Positions 21,072 to 30,286 are shown, numbered from the stretch's first letter. The stretch is DNA of 64,000 bases from Planctomycetota bacterium (GCA_021776785.1 JAJFFF010000012.1:1-64000); one strand, 5' to 3'. The notes: a model not told the origin generated them from the letters alone. A program made the numbers and translations.

Positions 21072-21967
21072 TTCAGCAATCTCCGAAGCCTCGATCGCAT
21101 CTCAGTTCGAAGGCGCTCAAGCTCTCGCACAAGGCGGTCAACTTCAACACTCTCGCCAGCGCGAAATACAAACACCCCATCATGCGTCGCCAAGAACGCA
21201 CGGGCCCGGATGAAACGCCCTTGGGAGCGGTTGAGGCCCGCAACTCGCGTAAGTTCTGTCCACACGGCCGATCGCGTACGGCGTTTTTCGACCGCTCTGT
21301 CAATGTACGCTTTTCGGAACTCCCCCTTTGATGCCTCTGGCAGTGTTTGCCACTTGTGCCCTCGAGCCCCCGCCCAACGCTCGCGGTACCAGCCAGCGGC
21401 CATGTCCGCGCTGCCCGCCGCGGGGCCAAGTGCAATCTTCATCGCCCCGCCAGCGCCTCCTTCTTGGAACCCAAATGCGATGAAATCACGGCCCAATAGG
21501 GCATTCGTGGAGTGGCGGTTACGAGCAGCCGAGCGCAAAAACGCCGATTCTGCTCTTTCAAGGTAGCCGCTACGGCCACCGCGGACGTCGCCATCGACGA
21601 GATGACGCATCCACTCCTGTTCAGTGACGCCCAACGGAACCACAGGGGCGGGTCCGTACGACTTTTGATAAACATCCCGCGCATCCAAACTTTCCAAAAA
21701 CTTTTGCGCCCTCTGCTCCGCCTGTCGAAATGAGCTTTCCTGGGTCTGCTCAACCGAGCCGTTGTGCGGCGCGGGCAGACCTTCGTCAGCGCCACCTGGA
21801 AAGACGGGGTCAGTCGCTCCTGTCTTATCAAGCGCGTCGTAGCCTGCCAAGTAGCGGGTTTCTGCGCGCTCCAGCTGCTCCTGCGCGTTTGCGATGTGGT
21901 ACAGGTGAGCCGCTATCACACCGCAAAGGACCGCCCCCATAATCTGGGCGGATTTCGCCACGAGCAC
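21068..21967 (-). CDS. Membrane-anchored/secreted protein, unknown
   Basis: 299 aa with N-terminal hydrophobic segment (MLVAKSAQIMGAVLCGVIAAHLYHIANA); overlaps both neighbouring genes by 1-4 nt. Confidence 0.65.
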   Translation of the reverse strand: MLVAKSAQIMGAVLCGVIAAHLYHIANAQEQLERAETRYLAGYDALDKTGATDPVFPGGADEGLPAPHNGSVEQTQESSFRQAEQRAQKFLESLDARDVYQKSYGPAPVVPLGVTEQEWMRHLVDGDVRGGRSGYLERAESAFLRSAARNRHSTNALLGRDFIAFGFQEGGAGGAMKIALGPAAGSADMAAGWYRERWAGARGHKWQTLPEASKGEFRKAYIDRAVEKRRTRSAVWTELTRVAGLNRSQGRFIRARAFLATHDGVFVFRAGESVEVDRLVRELERLRTEMRSRLRRLLK

Positions 21968-22779
21968 TAACCACCGCCTTTCAACCTGGTATGAAAACTA
22001 TCGGCTTTGTCAGCGCCGCCAACCCTCGGTTGATACTCGCCGGTCTTGACGGGAACGAATTCACCACCCTTGCACACAAACCCAGCCATCTCTTCCGGAT
22101 CTCGATCCCGACAGGCTTGCGAAACGGCGAAAGTCAACTGCCCATAGAGAGCTTGCCGAGCGCTTTCATATTCACGGAGCACTACCAGTACCTCCGCCCT
22201 AGTCTTTTCGTGCGTAGATCTACCAGCTGTAAACCACTCCAGGGAATCTGCGGGAGACGCACTGACAAAAAAAGCGCTCCCGGGGACAACGTGCGATCGT
22301 TCCTCGAGCCCCGGAAACGCAACCGCAACCTGAAACATCTCTGCGTCCCAGGATGCTTGCCCCGCAACGTTGCGAACCGACACGAACCAGCGAAAGGCGT
22401 CCTTTTGTAGTGACCACGCGATTCTGCTCCGCTCATCGACCATTGCGGCGTCACCGAACCCGCTGAGGCCAGGGACCGCGTAATCAAGTCGAGCAAATAT
22501 CGGATTGCCTTGCCCGCCGCGAAGCGCGGCGAGCACAGCGTCGCTTGGGACTTGCTCCGCAACAGCACCGGAGACGCGAGCGAGCGTTTGCCCGTTTCCG
22601 GACGTCCTTCTGGCCGGCGACGAATCCGTCTTCACGACCGCAACACTTTTCCGCGACCGAAAATCCGGCCTTGTTCGAGCGCGAACTCGCGCAGGCCAGT
22701 AGCTTCTATCAATCCAGTAGTGCGTGAGCATTGCGCTCGTCAAGAACACGAGGACGAGCGAGACACGCCACTTTGTCAC
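21967..22779 (-). CDS. Membrane-anchored/secreted protein, unknown
   Basis: 270 aa; N-terminal anchor MTKWRVSLVLVFLTSAMLTHYWIDRSY; ATGA-type overlap with the upstream gene. Confidence 0.65.
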   Translation of the reverse strand: MTKWRVSLVLVFLTSAMLTHYWIDRSYWPARVRARTRPDFRSRKSVAVVKTDSSPARRTSGNGQTLARVSGAVAEQVPSDAVLAALRGGQGNPIFARLDYAVPGLSGFGDAAMVDERSRIAWSLQKDAFRWFVSVRNVAGQASWDAEMFQVAVAFPGLEERSHVVPGSAFFVSASPADSLEWFTAGRSTHEKTRAEVLVVLREYESARQALYGQLTFAVSQACRDRDPEEMAGFVCKGGEFVPVKTGEYQPRVGGADKADSFHTRLKGGG

Positions 22780-23219
22780 GGACAGTCACACCACGTGGCA
22801 GCAGGCGGTGTTTGACCTGAATCTTTCGGCACGCAAGCGTTTTGACACTGAAGCGAGACGCAAGACAAAGAAAATAATATTGCTCCGCCAGGCTGAGGGG
22901 TCGCATGCAGAGTAGAGTGGCAGAGCGAGTTTGCGTTGTCTGTGGTTTCATCACCGCTCTGATCAGACCTGCCCGCGGTGGGGGTTGGGTCACACACACA
23001 GTTCTGGGTGCCTCCACCGCCGGGTGTAACAGTCTCCCAGATCACACATGGGGCGCTGTTGTAACATTCTCCATCGCACTGCAATTGATAGGCGCCGCTT
23101 GCCTGTAGAACCGCACCACCGTCGGAACAACCACTTCCTTTTGCGCCTAGCGCGGTTCGTGCACCGATGAGACAGACAACCAATGCCGAGAGAATGGCCG
23201 CAATACCTACGATTCGCAT
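22776..23219 (-). CDS. Secreted Cys-rich protein, unknown
   Basis: 147 aa; signal peptide MRIVGIAAILSALVVCLIGARTALGA, then about 12 Cys in ~120 residues. Confidence 0.68.
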   Translation of the reverse strand: MRIVGIAAILSALVVCLIGARTALGAKGSGCSDGGAVLQASGAYQLQCDGECYNSAPCVIWETVTPGGGGTQNCVCDPTPTAGRSDQSGDETTDNANSLCHSTLHATPQPGGAILFSLSCVSLQCQNACVPKDSGQTPPAATWCDCP

Positions 23220-23298
23220 GATACTAGCTCTCTTTCTGTGCCGCGCGCGGACAAATGTTGCTCACTGGAGAGTCTCCGGCGCGCTTTACCCTACTTTG

Positions 23299-24036
23299 TC
23301 AACCGAGGGGGGGGGGAGGACGGATTCGACGCCTGCGACCAATGAGTTTTCGAATTGCATCGCGAGATCGGCCAACAAGTTTACCGATCAATCGGTGGCT
23401 GGCTCCGCCGAGATGCAAATCCAAAATGTACCGAACAAGCGTATTCGCCTCCACCTTGCCGACTTGCGACATCGCCCAACGACGAGCATCGAGTCCGTCA
23501 ATTCGGTCTCTCTGACCAGGGCCTACTGAATGGCGCAGCTTCTTGACCGCACGCGTCAGACGCTCACGCAATGTAGACGAATCTACGCCGAGTTGCCGCG
23601 CGGCTACCGAGAGCGATTTTCTTTGATCCACAACAAGTCGCCACGCCTCTCGTTGCTTGGAGGTGAGAGTGTCTAGATGCGTCTCCAACTCTTCTAGGGA
23701 GCCGTTCGCCGACGGGCGCGGCCCAGCGGAATACCCACACGAGGCACGCGTCGGTGGAGTATTCTCAAGGCCAATCCGTTTGAACGTCTCGGCAACCCAG
23801 GCACGCACCCACGCATCTGCGTGTGCCCGCCGTAACGCGCGCGCGTCCGGCGAAAAAGCCCGACAAAGGCACTCACTCACAAGATCGTCTTCATCAGTTC
23901 CATTCCGCATCAACCGGGACGAGGAGCTACGGAGCGCGCCTCGCTGTACAGCAGCAACCACGCGCCGGGTCGCTCCCCGTCGTCCCAAAGCCGCAATACT
24001 CTCCCAACCCGCTCCATTTGAATCCACATCTCTCAC
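23299..24036 (-). CDS. ECF-like sigma factor with extra C-terminal helix-turn-helix
   Basis: Region 2-like (TDEDDLVSECLCRAFSPDARALRRAHADAWVRAWVAETFKR), region 4-like (LTSKQREAWRLVVDQRKSLSVAARQLGVDSSTLRERLTRAVKKLR), then DLHLGGASHRLIGKLVGRSRDAIRKLIGRRRR. Confidence 0.7.
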   Translation of the reverse strand: MRDVDSNGAGWESIAALGRRGATRRVVAAVQRGALRSSSSRLMRNGTDEDDLVSECLCRAFSPDARALRRAHADAWVRAWVAETFKRIGLENTPPTRASCGYSAGPRPSANGSLEELETHLDTLTSKQREAWRLVVDQRKSLSVAARQLGVDSSTLRERLTRAVKKLRHSVGPGQRDRIDGLDARRWAMSQVGKVEANTLVRYILDLHLGGASHRLIGKLVGRSRDAIRKLIGRRRRIRPPPPLG

Positions 24037-24216
24037 GTCGCTTCATATTTGCAAGTACTTTTTGCATGTATCTACCGCCGGCGAAGAAAAGAAAGTCGAT
24101 CGAGTTCCGACTCTTTCTCCACGCGCAGCATTTTCGTTTGATGCTGGTTCGTATCCTCGTAGTGATGGATTCATGCGAACTTCGGTCAACCCATGTGTTG
24201 TCAGCCTTACGAGACG

Positions 24217-25794
24217 TTACCGCACCCACACTGAGTTTAGGCGGACCGGGTCGAGGTGGACTCGTTCCGGGTCGATTTCAATGCGGTCCACGGGTGCGTC
24301 CAGCGTGATGGACTCCCCGACCGCGACACGCTTGGTCCATGTGCGCGCGCCGCGGGTTAGCGCGATGTCTATGGTGTCGCGCGGCCACCGAGCATCTTCG
24401 ATCGTCACCTTGAGCGTTCGCTGCCCGTCGTAGTTGATCACGAAGTCCGGCAACCTCGTTTCGTTGGCGTAATAGTGCGCGATGTTGGTCAGCGCCCCAT
24501 CACCCAGCAGGGTCTCTACCGTCCATTCGCGACGCGTGTCGCGGGACGCCCACTGGCGCAACATGGCCAAGAACTGAGCGCGCCCTAACGTGTGATCGAA
24601 CCGACGCCAGACGAGCGCGCCACGGACATAGGGAACCAGCGGGTCGTCGAGGTAGCTTGCATCGCGCAGTGAAGGCTCATTGACGAATATCGTGCCGTCC
24701 TTGCTGCGACGGATATCGGCTTGGCCGAGGTACAGCTTGACCATGCGCCGCCAGAGATGTTTTTGCATCCCTCCTTCGGTGAGCACGCCGGCGACTTCGA
24801 TGCCGCACCACTGCGCGAGCCCTTCCCGAATCCACGTGCCGCCGTCGCCGATGACCGGCGTTTTGAGTCGGTAGCCCCAGTACGCGTGCGAACACTCATG
24901 CGCAAGAAGTTCGAGCCAGCGTGTGCGTCCGCGGGCGCGCTCTAAGTGCATGGAACGCACAACCGCAAACGTGTCGCCGCAATACGCGGGCATCGGACGC
25001 GCGCGCGGATCAATGATGATCCGAAACGTTTTGTGCGACAGCGGCCCGAACCATTTCGCGAGCGTCGCGAGCACCGCTTCGAGATCGTCGAGCATTCCCG
25101 CCGTCGCCTCGTCCGCTAGGCGTACGGTCGGCGGCGTCCAGATTTCTAACGTGCGGTCCGCCACGACGCGCTTCGCCACCGCGAACTCACCCACGATCAA
25201 CGGCGCGATGGCGACGGGCGTCTTGGTGCGAAAGCGCCATCCCGCGTCTTCGCGCGTGCGCACGCCGGGGGCCGTTGTCGGCAGTGCCGTGCGCACCAAC
25301 AAATCGAGATCGAACAGTTCGCCGGCCATCGCGGGTAGCCAAAACCCCGACAAATGCGTTTGGACGGCGTTCGCGCCGGCGTAGCTCCACCCCGTTCCAG
25401 GCGGCTTCCAGCGGTACGTCAGTTCGATCGTTACGGGCGCGCCGACTTTCCACCACCCTTGGCGGGGTCGCAGCGTGAGGAGTGTCGGGATGTCCGCGCC
25501 CGGTCCGGCCAGCCGCGCCGCGAGTTTTTCGATCCCGCCGGCGCCGACCGCTGCGTGGATCGCTTTGCCCCCCACGGTGGCCGTCAGCCCCTGAACGTGC
25601 GAGGAAATCAGGAATCGCACCGGGCCCGGCCGGCGCGGGCGCAGCCGGACGCGCGCCTGTACCTGCAAACCTCCATGCTTAGGCGTCGCCTCGACCACCA
25701 TCGCCTCGACGTCGTAGGAATGGAGCCTTTTGAGGACAGATTGGCCCGTAATCACGGTCCAGGGTTCTAATAAGAGAAGAAGCCAAACGGACAT
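24217..25794 (-). CDS. M1-like (gluzincin) metallopeptidase
   Basis: ELLAHECSHAYWG (HExxH) with downstream WIREGLAQW; start ATG 25794 chosen to avoid overlapping the divergent gene. Confidence 0.75.
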   Translation of the reverse strand: MSVWLLLLLEPWTVITGQSVLKRLHSYDVEAMVVEATPKHGGLQVQARVRLRPRRPGPVRFLISSHVQGLTATVGGKAIHAAVGAGGIEKLAARLAGPGADIPTLLTLRPRQGWWKVGAPVTIELTYRWKPPGTGWSYAGANAVQTHLSGFWLPAMAGELFDLDLLVRTALPTTAPGVRTREDAGWRFRTKTPVAIAPLIVGEFAVAKRVVADRTLEIWTPPTVRLADEATAGMLDDLEAVLATLAKWFGPLSHKTFRIIIDPRARPMPAYCGDTFAVVRSMHLERARGRTRWLELLAHECSHAYWGYRLKTPVIGDGGTWIREGLAQWCGIEVAGVLTEGGMQKHLWRRMVKLYLGQADIRRSKDGTIFVNEPSLRDASYLDDPLVPYVRGALVWRRFDHTLGRAQFLAMLRQWASRDTRREWTVETLLGDGALTNIAHYYANETRLPDFVINYDGQRTLKVTIEDARWPRDTIDIALTRGARTWTKRVAVGESITLDAPVDRIEIDPERVHLDPVRLNSVWVR

Positions 25795-25852
25795 GGAGAA
25801 AACGAACGGCGGCAACCGTTCCCTATACTGAAAGGATACGCCGAAACACCTT

Positions 25853-26917
25853 ATGAAACGCCTTGCCCTTTGCCTCCTTGTTGCCGTGACGGTGTCGGCC
25901 GCCGCCGGATCGATGACGATTGTCTTGCGTGACGGCAAGAAGAAGCGAACCGTGACGCCGCTGAGATTCGATGAAATCGGGTTGACGGCGCGTTCGGGCA
26001 GTGACGAGGTCGTCTTCCCGTGGGAGAAGCTCACGCCGGAGTCGGCGTTTGCCGCGCGCAACTCGCTCACGTCGTTTGAGAGCGGAACAGCGCGACTTGG
26101 TTTGGCTGAGTTTGCGCTGCGCCTGGGGTTGTTTGAACACGGCCAAGCGGAGTTCGAAGTGGCGCAGGCGTTGGGCGCGCTGACCGAAGCGGAGTTTGAG
26201 AAAAAGCTCGCCGCCTTGCGGACCAGCGAACTCGGATACTACAAGCGGCGCATCGATGGGTTGCTCAAGAAAAACGTCGAGCCGCGTCGCTGCTTGGAGT
26301 TGATTAAAAAGCTCAAGGAGCGCTATCCCGACGACGCCGTCGTGAAGGCGTACGAGCCTGCCGTTGAGAAACTCGTCGACAAGATCGCGGACAAGGCCGA
26401 TGCCAAGGTCGAGGCGGATCAAAAACGGATCGAGGACAAAGCGACGGCGCGGCTACGCAAGGCCGTTATGAAGCTCGTCGCCAAAAAGACCAAGGCGATG
26501 GCGAAGGCGGATGCGCTGATGGCGGAAGCGCCGGCGGCGATCAAGCTGCGCCAGGTGTCGCGCGTGAAGAAAAAACTTGTCGAGCCCGCGGGCGCGGAGC
26601 GCTATCTCAAGCGAGCCCGCAAGTACCTGCGTCAGATCGCGAAGGTCGATAAGAAATTCGAGATCGTGAAGAAGGCGGCGATCCAGGCCGAGTACGAAGC
26701 GATCGAAAAAAAGATGCTCGCTTGCTACCTCGACACGGCTCGCATCCTGATGAAAGAGCGCAACTACAAGGGCGCGTCGGAGTACGTGAGAAAGATCCTG
26801 TACTACGACCCGATCCACGAAGAGGCGCTCGAGATGGTGAAACAGATCCGAAAAAACCGCATCCGGTTCAAGATGTCGGACATCACCAACGCACGCCCGC
26901 GCGTGAGCGGCGGCTAG
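25853..26917 (+). CDS. Secreted Lys-rich helical protein, unknown
   Basis: MKRLALCLLVAVTVSAAAGS signal peptide, Lys/Glu-rich helices. Confidence 0.65.
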   Translation: MKRLALCLLVAVTVSAAAGSMTIVLRDGKKKRTVTPLRFDEIGLTARSGSDEVVFPWEKLTPESAFAARNSLTSFESGTARLGLAEFALRLGLFEHGQAEFEVAQALGALTEAEFEKKLAALRTSELGYYKRRIDGLLKKNVEPRRCLELIKKLKERYPDDAVVKAYEPAVEKLVDKIADKADAKVEADQKRIEDKATARLRKAVMKLVAKKTKAMAKADALMAEAPAAIKLRQVSRVKKKLVEPAGAERYLKRARKYLRQIAKVDKKFEIVKKAAIQAEYEAIEKKMLACYLDTARILMKERNYKGASEYVRKILYYDPIHEEALEMVKQIRKNRIRFKMSDITNARPRVSGG

Positions 26918-27061
26918 GCAAGCAAGGACAAGCTCCCCAAGCGAGCCAAGCCCAATCAATACGCCGGGGAGGGCCCCCATGTCAATCCGCCGAACCCAAC
27001 GCGGGACCTCGCTTTGGGCCTCGGCTTGGCCTGCATCAACGCGACCCCAAACGCAGGACCA

Positions 27062-27375
27062 CAGACCCCATTGCGGGCCCCCCATTGCGGGCCCCCCATT
27101 GCGGGAGCACAAATGCGCAAATGCGGGACCCGCAAATGCGGGACCAGGTTCCTGTGGATAACCTCATAAGTTGCGTGTTTGCAATGCGTTGTGACGGGCG
27201 CCTGCGGGATTTTTCGCGCAAAAATAGGCAAATCAGCCGGTTTTTGGCGGAAATTGCGCGCAAAATCCCGCAACCCGCCGCCACAAGCCAGGTCCCCTCA
27301 ACACGTTACGGAGTTATCCACAGGAACCTGGTCCCGCATTTTGGGTCCCGTGGTCCCGCATTTTGGGTCCCGCAT
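27062..27375. repeat. Concentric palindromic element with DnaA-box-containing arms and iteron-like repeats
   Basis: 29-bp perfect arms 27134-27162 / 27313-27341 (AAATGCGGGACCAGGTTCCTGTGGATAAC); nested arms 27204-27221 / 27254-27271 (17/18); GGTCCCGCATTT(T/G) and CCCCATTGCGGGCC repeats on the outside. Confidence 0.88.
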
Positions 27376-27916
27376 TTTGTTGGCTTCGGGCTAGTCTTTT
27401 TGTCCCTTCTTCGGCGATCGCCTCGAAGAGATCATCGAGGTCGCCAAAGATCGACCACACGGGTTCGTCCCGCTGCTGCGCGACCTGCTCGACGATGCGT
27501 TGCTCCAGCGCATCCACCCGCTTGCCCTTCCACAGTTTGTCCGACAAAGCGATCAACAACTCCTCGAACGAAACCGGCATGTCGTCGTAGCGAGCGTGAC
27601 TGACGCAGCATCGCGCAAGGGCAGAGGGCGCCCCCGCCGCCAACAAGAGCGCCTGCCCCGCCTCCTCGTGGGCGCGTCCGGCGTGCAACAGTTCGCGCGG
27701 GTGCATGATCTTGCCGGCATCGTGGATCGCAACACCCACCCGAACGAACTCCGCGTCACACGCAACCGACAATTCTTGCAGCCCATCGAGCAGCTGGTCC
27801 GCGGCCTCGCCGACCAGCTGAAGGTGCATCATCAATCGCTCCGGCGCGCCCAACGACTTGAGAAGTACTTCCGCATCCGCGCGCGAACTAAGCACGACGC
27901 CTCCTCGTTGATTCAA
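27314..27916 (-). CDS. HD-domain-like phosphohydrolase
   Basis: AIHDAGKIMHPRELLHAGRAHEEAGQALLL...CVSHARYDDMP...LIALSDKLWKGKR; C-terminal QQNAGPKMRDHGTQNAGPGSCG is encoded by the repeat element. Confidence 0.7.
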   Translation of the reverse strand: MNQRGGVVLSSRADAEVLLKSLGAPERLMMHLQLVGEAADQLLDGLQELSVACDAEFVRVGVAIHDAGKIMHPRELLHAGRAHEEAGQALLLAAGAPSALARCCVSHARYDDMPVSFEELLIALSDKLWKGKRVDALEQRIVEQVAQQRDEPVWSIFGDLDDLFEAIAEEGTKRLARSQQNAGPKMRDHGTQNAGPGSCG

Positions 27917-28992
27917 CGGCCCGAGACTACAAATGCTTCGATCAGGCGATCGTCTTCGATCTTTTGTTCGCGCTGGTCTTTTAGCGTCATCCCTTGGGGC
28001 ATCTTGCCGATGCCGCGGCCTGCGACAGCGGCGGTTGCGGCGACGCCGCCGATGATCTTCGGCGCGATGAAAACAGCGATCTGATCGACCAGATTTTTGT
28101 CGAACAGTGCGCCATGGACTTCTCCGCCGCCTTCGACGAGCACCCGTCGGATGCCCCGCGTGTGGAGTGCGCGGAGCAGTTTCTTAAGGTCAACCTTGCC
28201 GCCATGTCCGGCCACGATCGACTCCACGCGCTTGGGCGCCAAATGCGGTTCCGGGACGGCGACGATCGTTGTGGCCTCTCGGTTTAAGACCTTGGATTTG
28301 CTCGGGAGACGACGTCTCCCCGCGACGATCACGCGCAGCGGCTGCGGCCCACGCCCCGATCGGTTCGTGAGCGACGGGTCGTCGGTGCGGACCGTGCCGG
28401 CGCCGCACATGATCGCGTCGCACCGGGCGCGGTAGTGCCGGTGCGCGAACTTGCGTGACTTCTCGCAGCTGATCCAGCGCGAGTCCCCCGTGCGCGTCGC
28501 GATTTTGCCGTCCAGCGTCATCGCCCACTTCGCAATGACCCACGGGCGGTTTCGGCCCTGGGCGGTGAAGTACGGTTCCAACTGCGCGCGAATGATCTTC
28601 GACGCGCGCGCGCGCCGCACGATGACACCGGCTTCTTTGAGTCGCTTCGGCCCGACTCCCGACGTCGACGGGTTCGGATCGGTCGCCGCGAAGACAACCT
28701 CTTTCACGCCCGCCCGGATCAACGCGTCCGCGCACGGCCCGGTCTTGCCACGGTGCCCACACGGCTCGAGCGTCACGTACACCGTCGCGCCGCGCGCATC
28801 GTCCCGCGCTTGGCGCAACGCCGCCGCCTCCGCGTGGGGCCCGCCCCAGTACGCGTGAAACCCTTCGCCCACGATCTTGTTCTTGCGCACGATCACGCAG
28901 CCCACAACCGGATTGGGCTCCACGCGGAATCGACCCTGCTCGGCCAGTTCAGCAGCGCGCGCTAGAAACTCGCTATCCCGCGACTGCGCCAC
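27913..28992 (-). CDS. ribD: Bifunctional riboflavin deaminase/reductase
   Basis: NPVVGCVIVRKNKIVGEGFH...GPHAEAAAL...YVTLEPCGHRGKTGPCADALI; RibD C-terminal reductase domain. Confidence 0.95.
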   Translation of the reverse strand: MAQSRDSEFLARAAELAEQGRFRVEPNPVVGCVIVRKNKIVGEGFHAYWGGPHAEAAALRQARDDARGATVYVTLEPCGHRGKTGPCADALIRAGVKEVVFAATDPNPSTSGVGPKRLKEAGVIVRRARASKIIRAQLEPYFTAQGRNRPWVIAKWAMTLDGKIATRTGDSRWISCEKSRKFAHRHYRARCDAIMCGAGTVRTDDPSLTNRSGRGPQPLRVIVAGRRRLPSKSKVLNREATTIVAVPEPHLAPKRVESIVAGHGGKVDLKKLLRALHTRGIRRVLVEGGGEVHGALFDKNLVDQIAVFIAPKIIGGVAATAAVAGRGIGKMPQGMTLKDQREQKIEDDRLIEAFVVSGR

Positions 28993-30286
28993 GCAAGCTC
29001 ACCGGAGTGAAATCGGTGACCGACACGTCGACGAGTTCACCCGCAAGGTCGACGCTCCCGGCAAAATGCACAAGGTGGTTGCCGCGCGTGCGACCAGTTA
29101 GCACCGACTTGTCTTTTTTGGACGGCCCTTCCACCAACACCTCATACGTGCGTCCGACCATCGCCGCATGCTTCTTGCGCGAGATCGCTTCCTGCGTCTT
29201 GAGCAACCGCATGTTGCGCGCGGCCTTGATCGGCAACGGCACGTCGTCTTCAAAGTGGATCCCGCTCGGCGTCCCCGGCCGCGACGAATAGCGAAAGATA
29301 AAGCTCTGCTGGAACTTCACTTCGTGCATTAACGAAATGCTCTGCTCGAAGTCATCTTCGGTCTCGCCCGGGAAGCCGACGATGAAGTCCGCAGCGATCT
29401 CACCTTCGGGGAAGCGCCGGCGAAACTCGTGCGTGATATCGAGGTAGCGCTCGCGCGTGTAGCCGCGCGCCATTCGCTTGAGCACACGGCTCGAGCCCGA
29501 CTGCGGCGGAATGTGCAACGCACCGCACAGTTTCGGCAAGTTGGCCATGTCGTCGAAGATCTCGACCTGCATGTCTTCTGGGTGGCTGGTCACAAACCGC
29601 AGGCGCTTGAGACCGTCGACCGCGTGGCACGCGTGCAACAAGTGATGCAGGTCTTCGCCCTCGGGGCGATCCTTGCCGTACGAGTCGATGTTTTGGCCAA
29701 GCAGCGTCACTTCGACGACGCCGTCGGCAACCAACTCCTTCACCTCAGCGACAATGCCGTCGAGGGGGCGACCCTTCTCGCGGCCACGCGTGTTGGGTAC
29801 GACGCAGTACGTGCACGCGTGGTCGCACCCGCGCGAGACGGCAATGAACGCGCGATACGGATCCTGACGCACGCTGACGTCCCGATCCGGCGGCGGGCGG
29901 TCATGCCCGATCGAGATGACCGCGTCGGTCCCGTCTTTCGCGGCCGCGGCGAGATCCAAAATGTCACCGAACGACCGCGCCCCCGCGATGATGTCGACAT
30001 ACGGAGCGCGCTGCGCGATTTCGCGCCCCATGCGCTCCGCCATGCACCCGGTAACCCCCAACAACAGAGCGGGGTTGGTTTTTTTGTGTCGGCGCAGTTC
30101 GCCGAGATGGGAGAACACTTTCTCTTCTGCGTGCTCGCGGACGGCGCACGTATTGACCAAGATCACGTCGGCATCCGCCGGATCGTCCGAACGCGCGTAG
30201 CCCCGCCGCTTGAACGCCGACGCCATGAGCTCGCCGTCATAGACGTTCATCTGGCAGCCGAAGCTAATGAGGTGAAGACGCTTCAT
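28973..30286 (-). CDS. miaB: tRNA-2-methylthio-N6-dimethylallyladenosine synthase
   Basis: SFGCQMNVYDGELM...VNTCAVREHAEEKVFSHLGEL...SRGCDHACTYCVVPNTRGREKGRP; C-terminal TRAM. Confidence 0.96.
   Translation of the reverse strand: MKRLHLISFGCQMNVYDGELMASAFKRRGYARSDDPADADVILVNTCAVREHAEEKVFSHLGELRRHKKTNPALLLGVTGCMAERMGREIAQRAPYVDIIAGARSFGDILDLAAAAKDGTDAVISIGHDRPPPDRDVSVRQDPYRAFIAVSRGCDHACTYCVVPNTRGREKGRPLDGIVAEVKELVADGVVEVTLLGQNIDSYGKDRPEGEDLHHLLHACHAVDGLKRLRFVTSHPEDMQVEIFDDMANLPKLCGALHIPPQSGSSRVLKRMARGYTRERYLDITHEFRRRFPEGEIAADFIVGFPGETEDDFEQSISLMHEVKFQQSFIFRYSSRPGTPSGIHFEDDVPLPIKAARNMRLLKTQEAISRKKHAAMVGRTYEVLVEGPSKKDKSVLTGRTRGNHLVHFAGSVDLAGELVDVSVTDFTPVSLRGAVAG

Noticed and set aside
27062-27375. 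Assigning this element as the chromosomal oriC
   Set aside because: Only two DnaA boxes, both part of the palindrome arms. No dnaA/dnaN/gyrB context, and highly expressed genes on both sides point the same way (minus), so no strand-bias switch is seen here.
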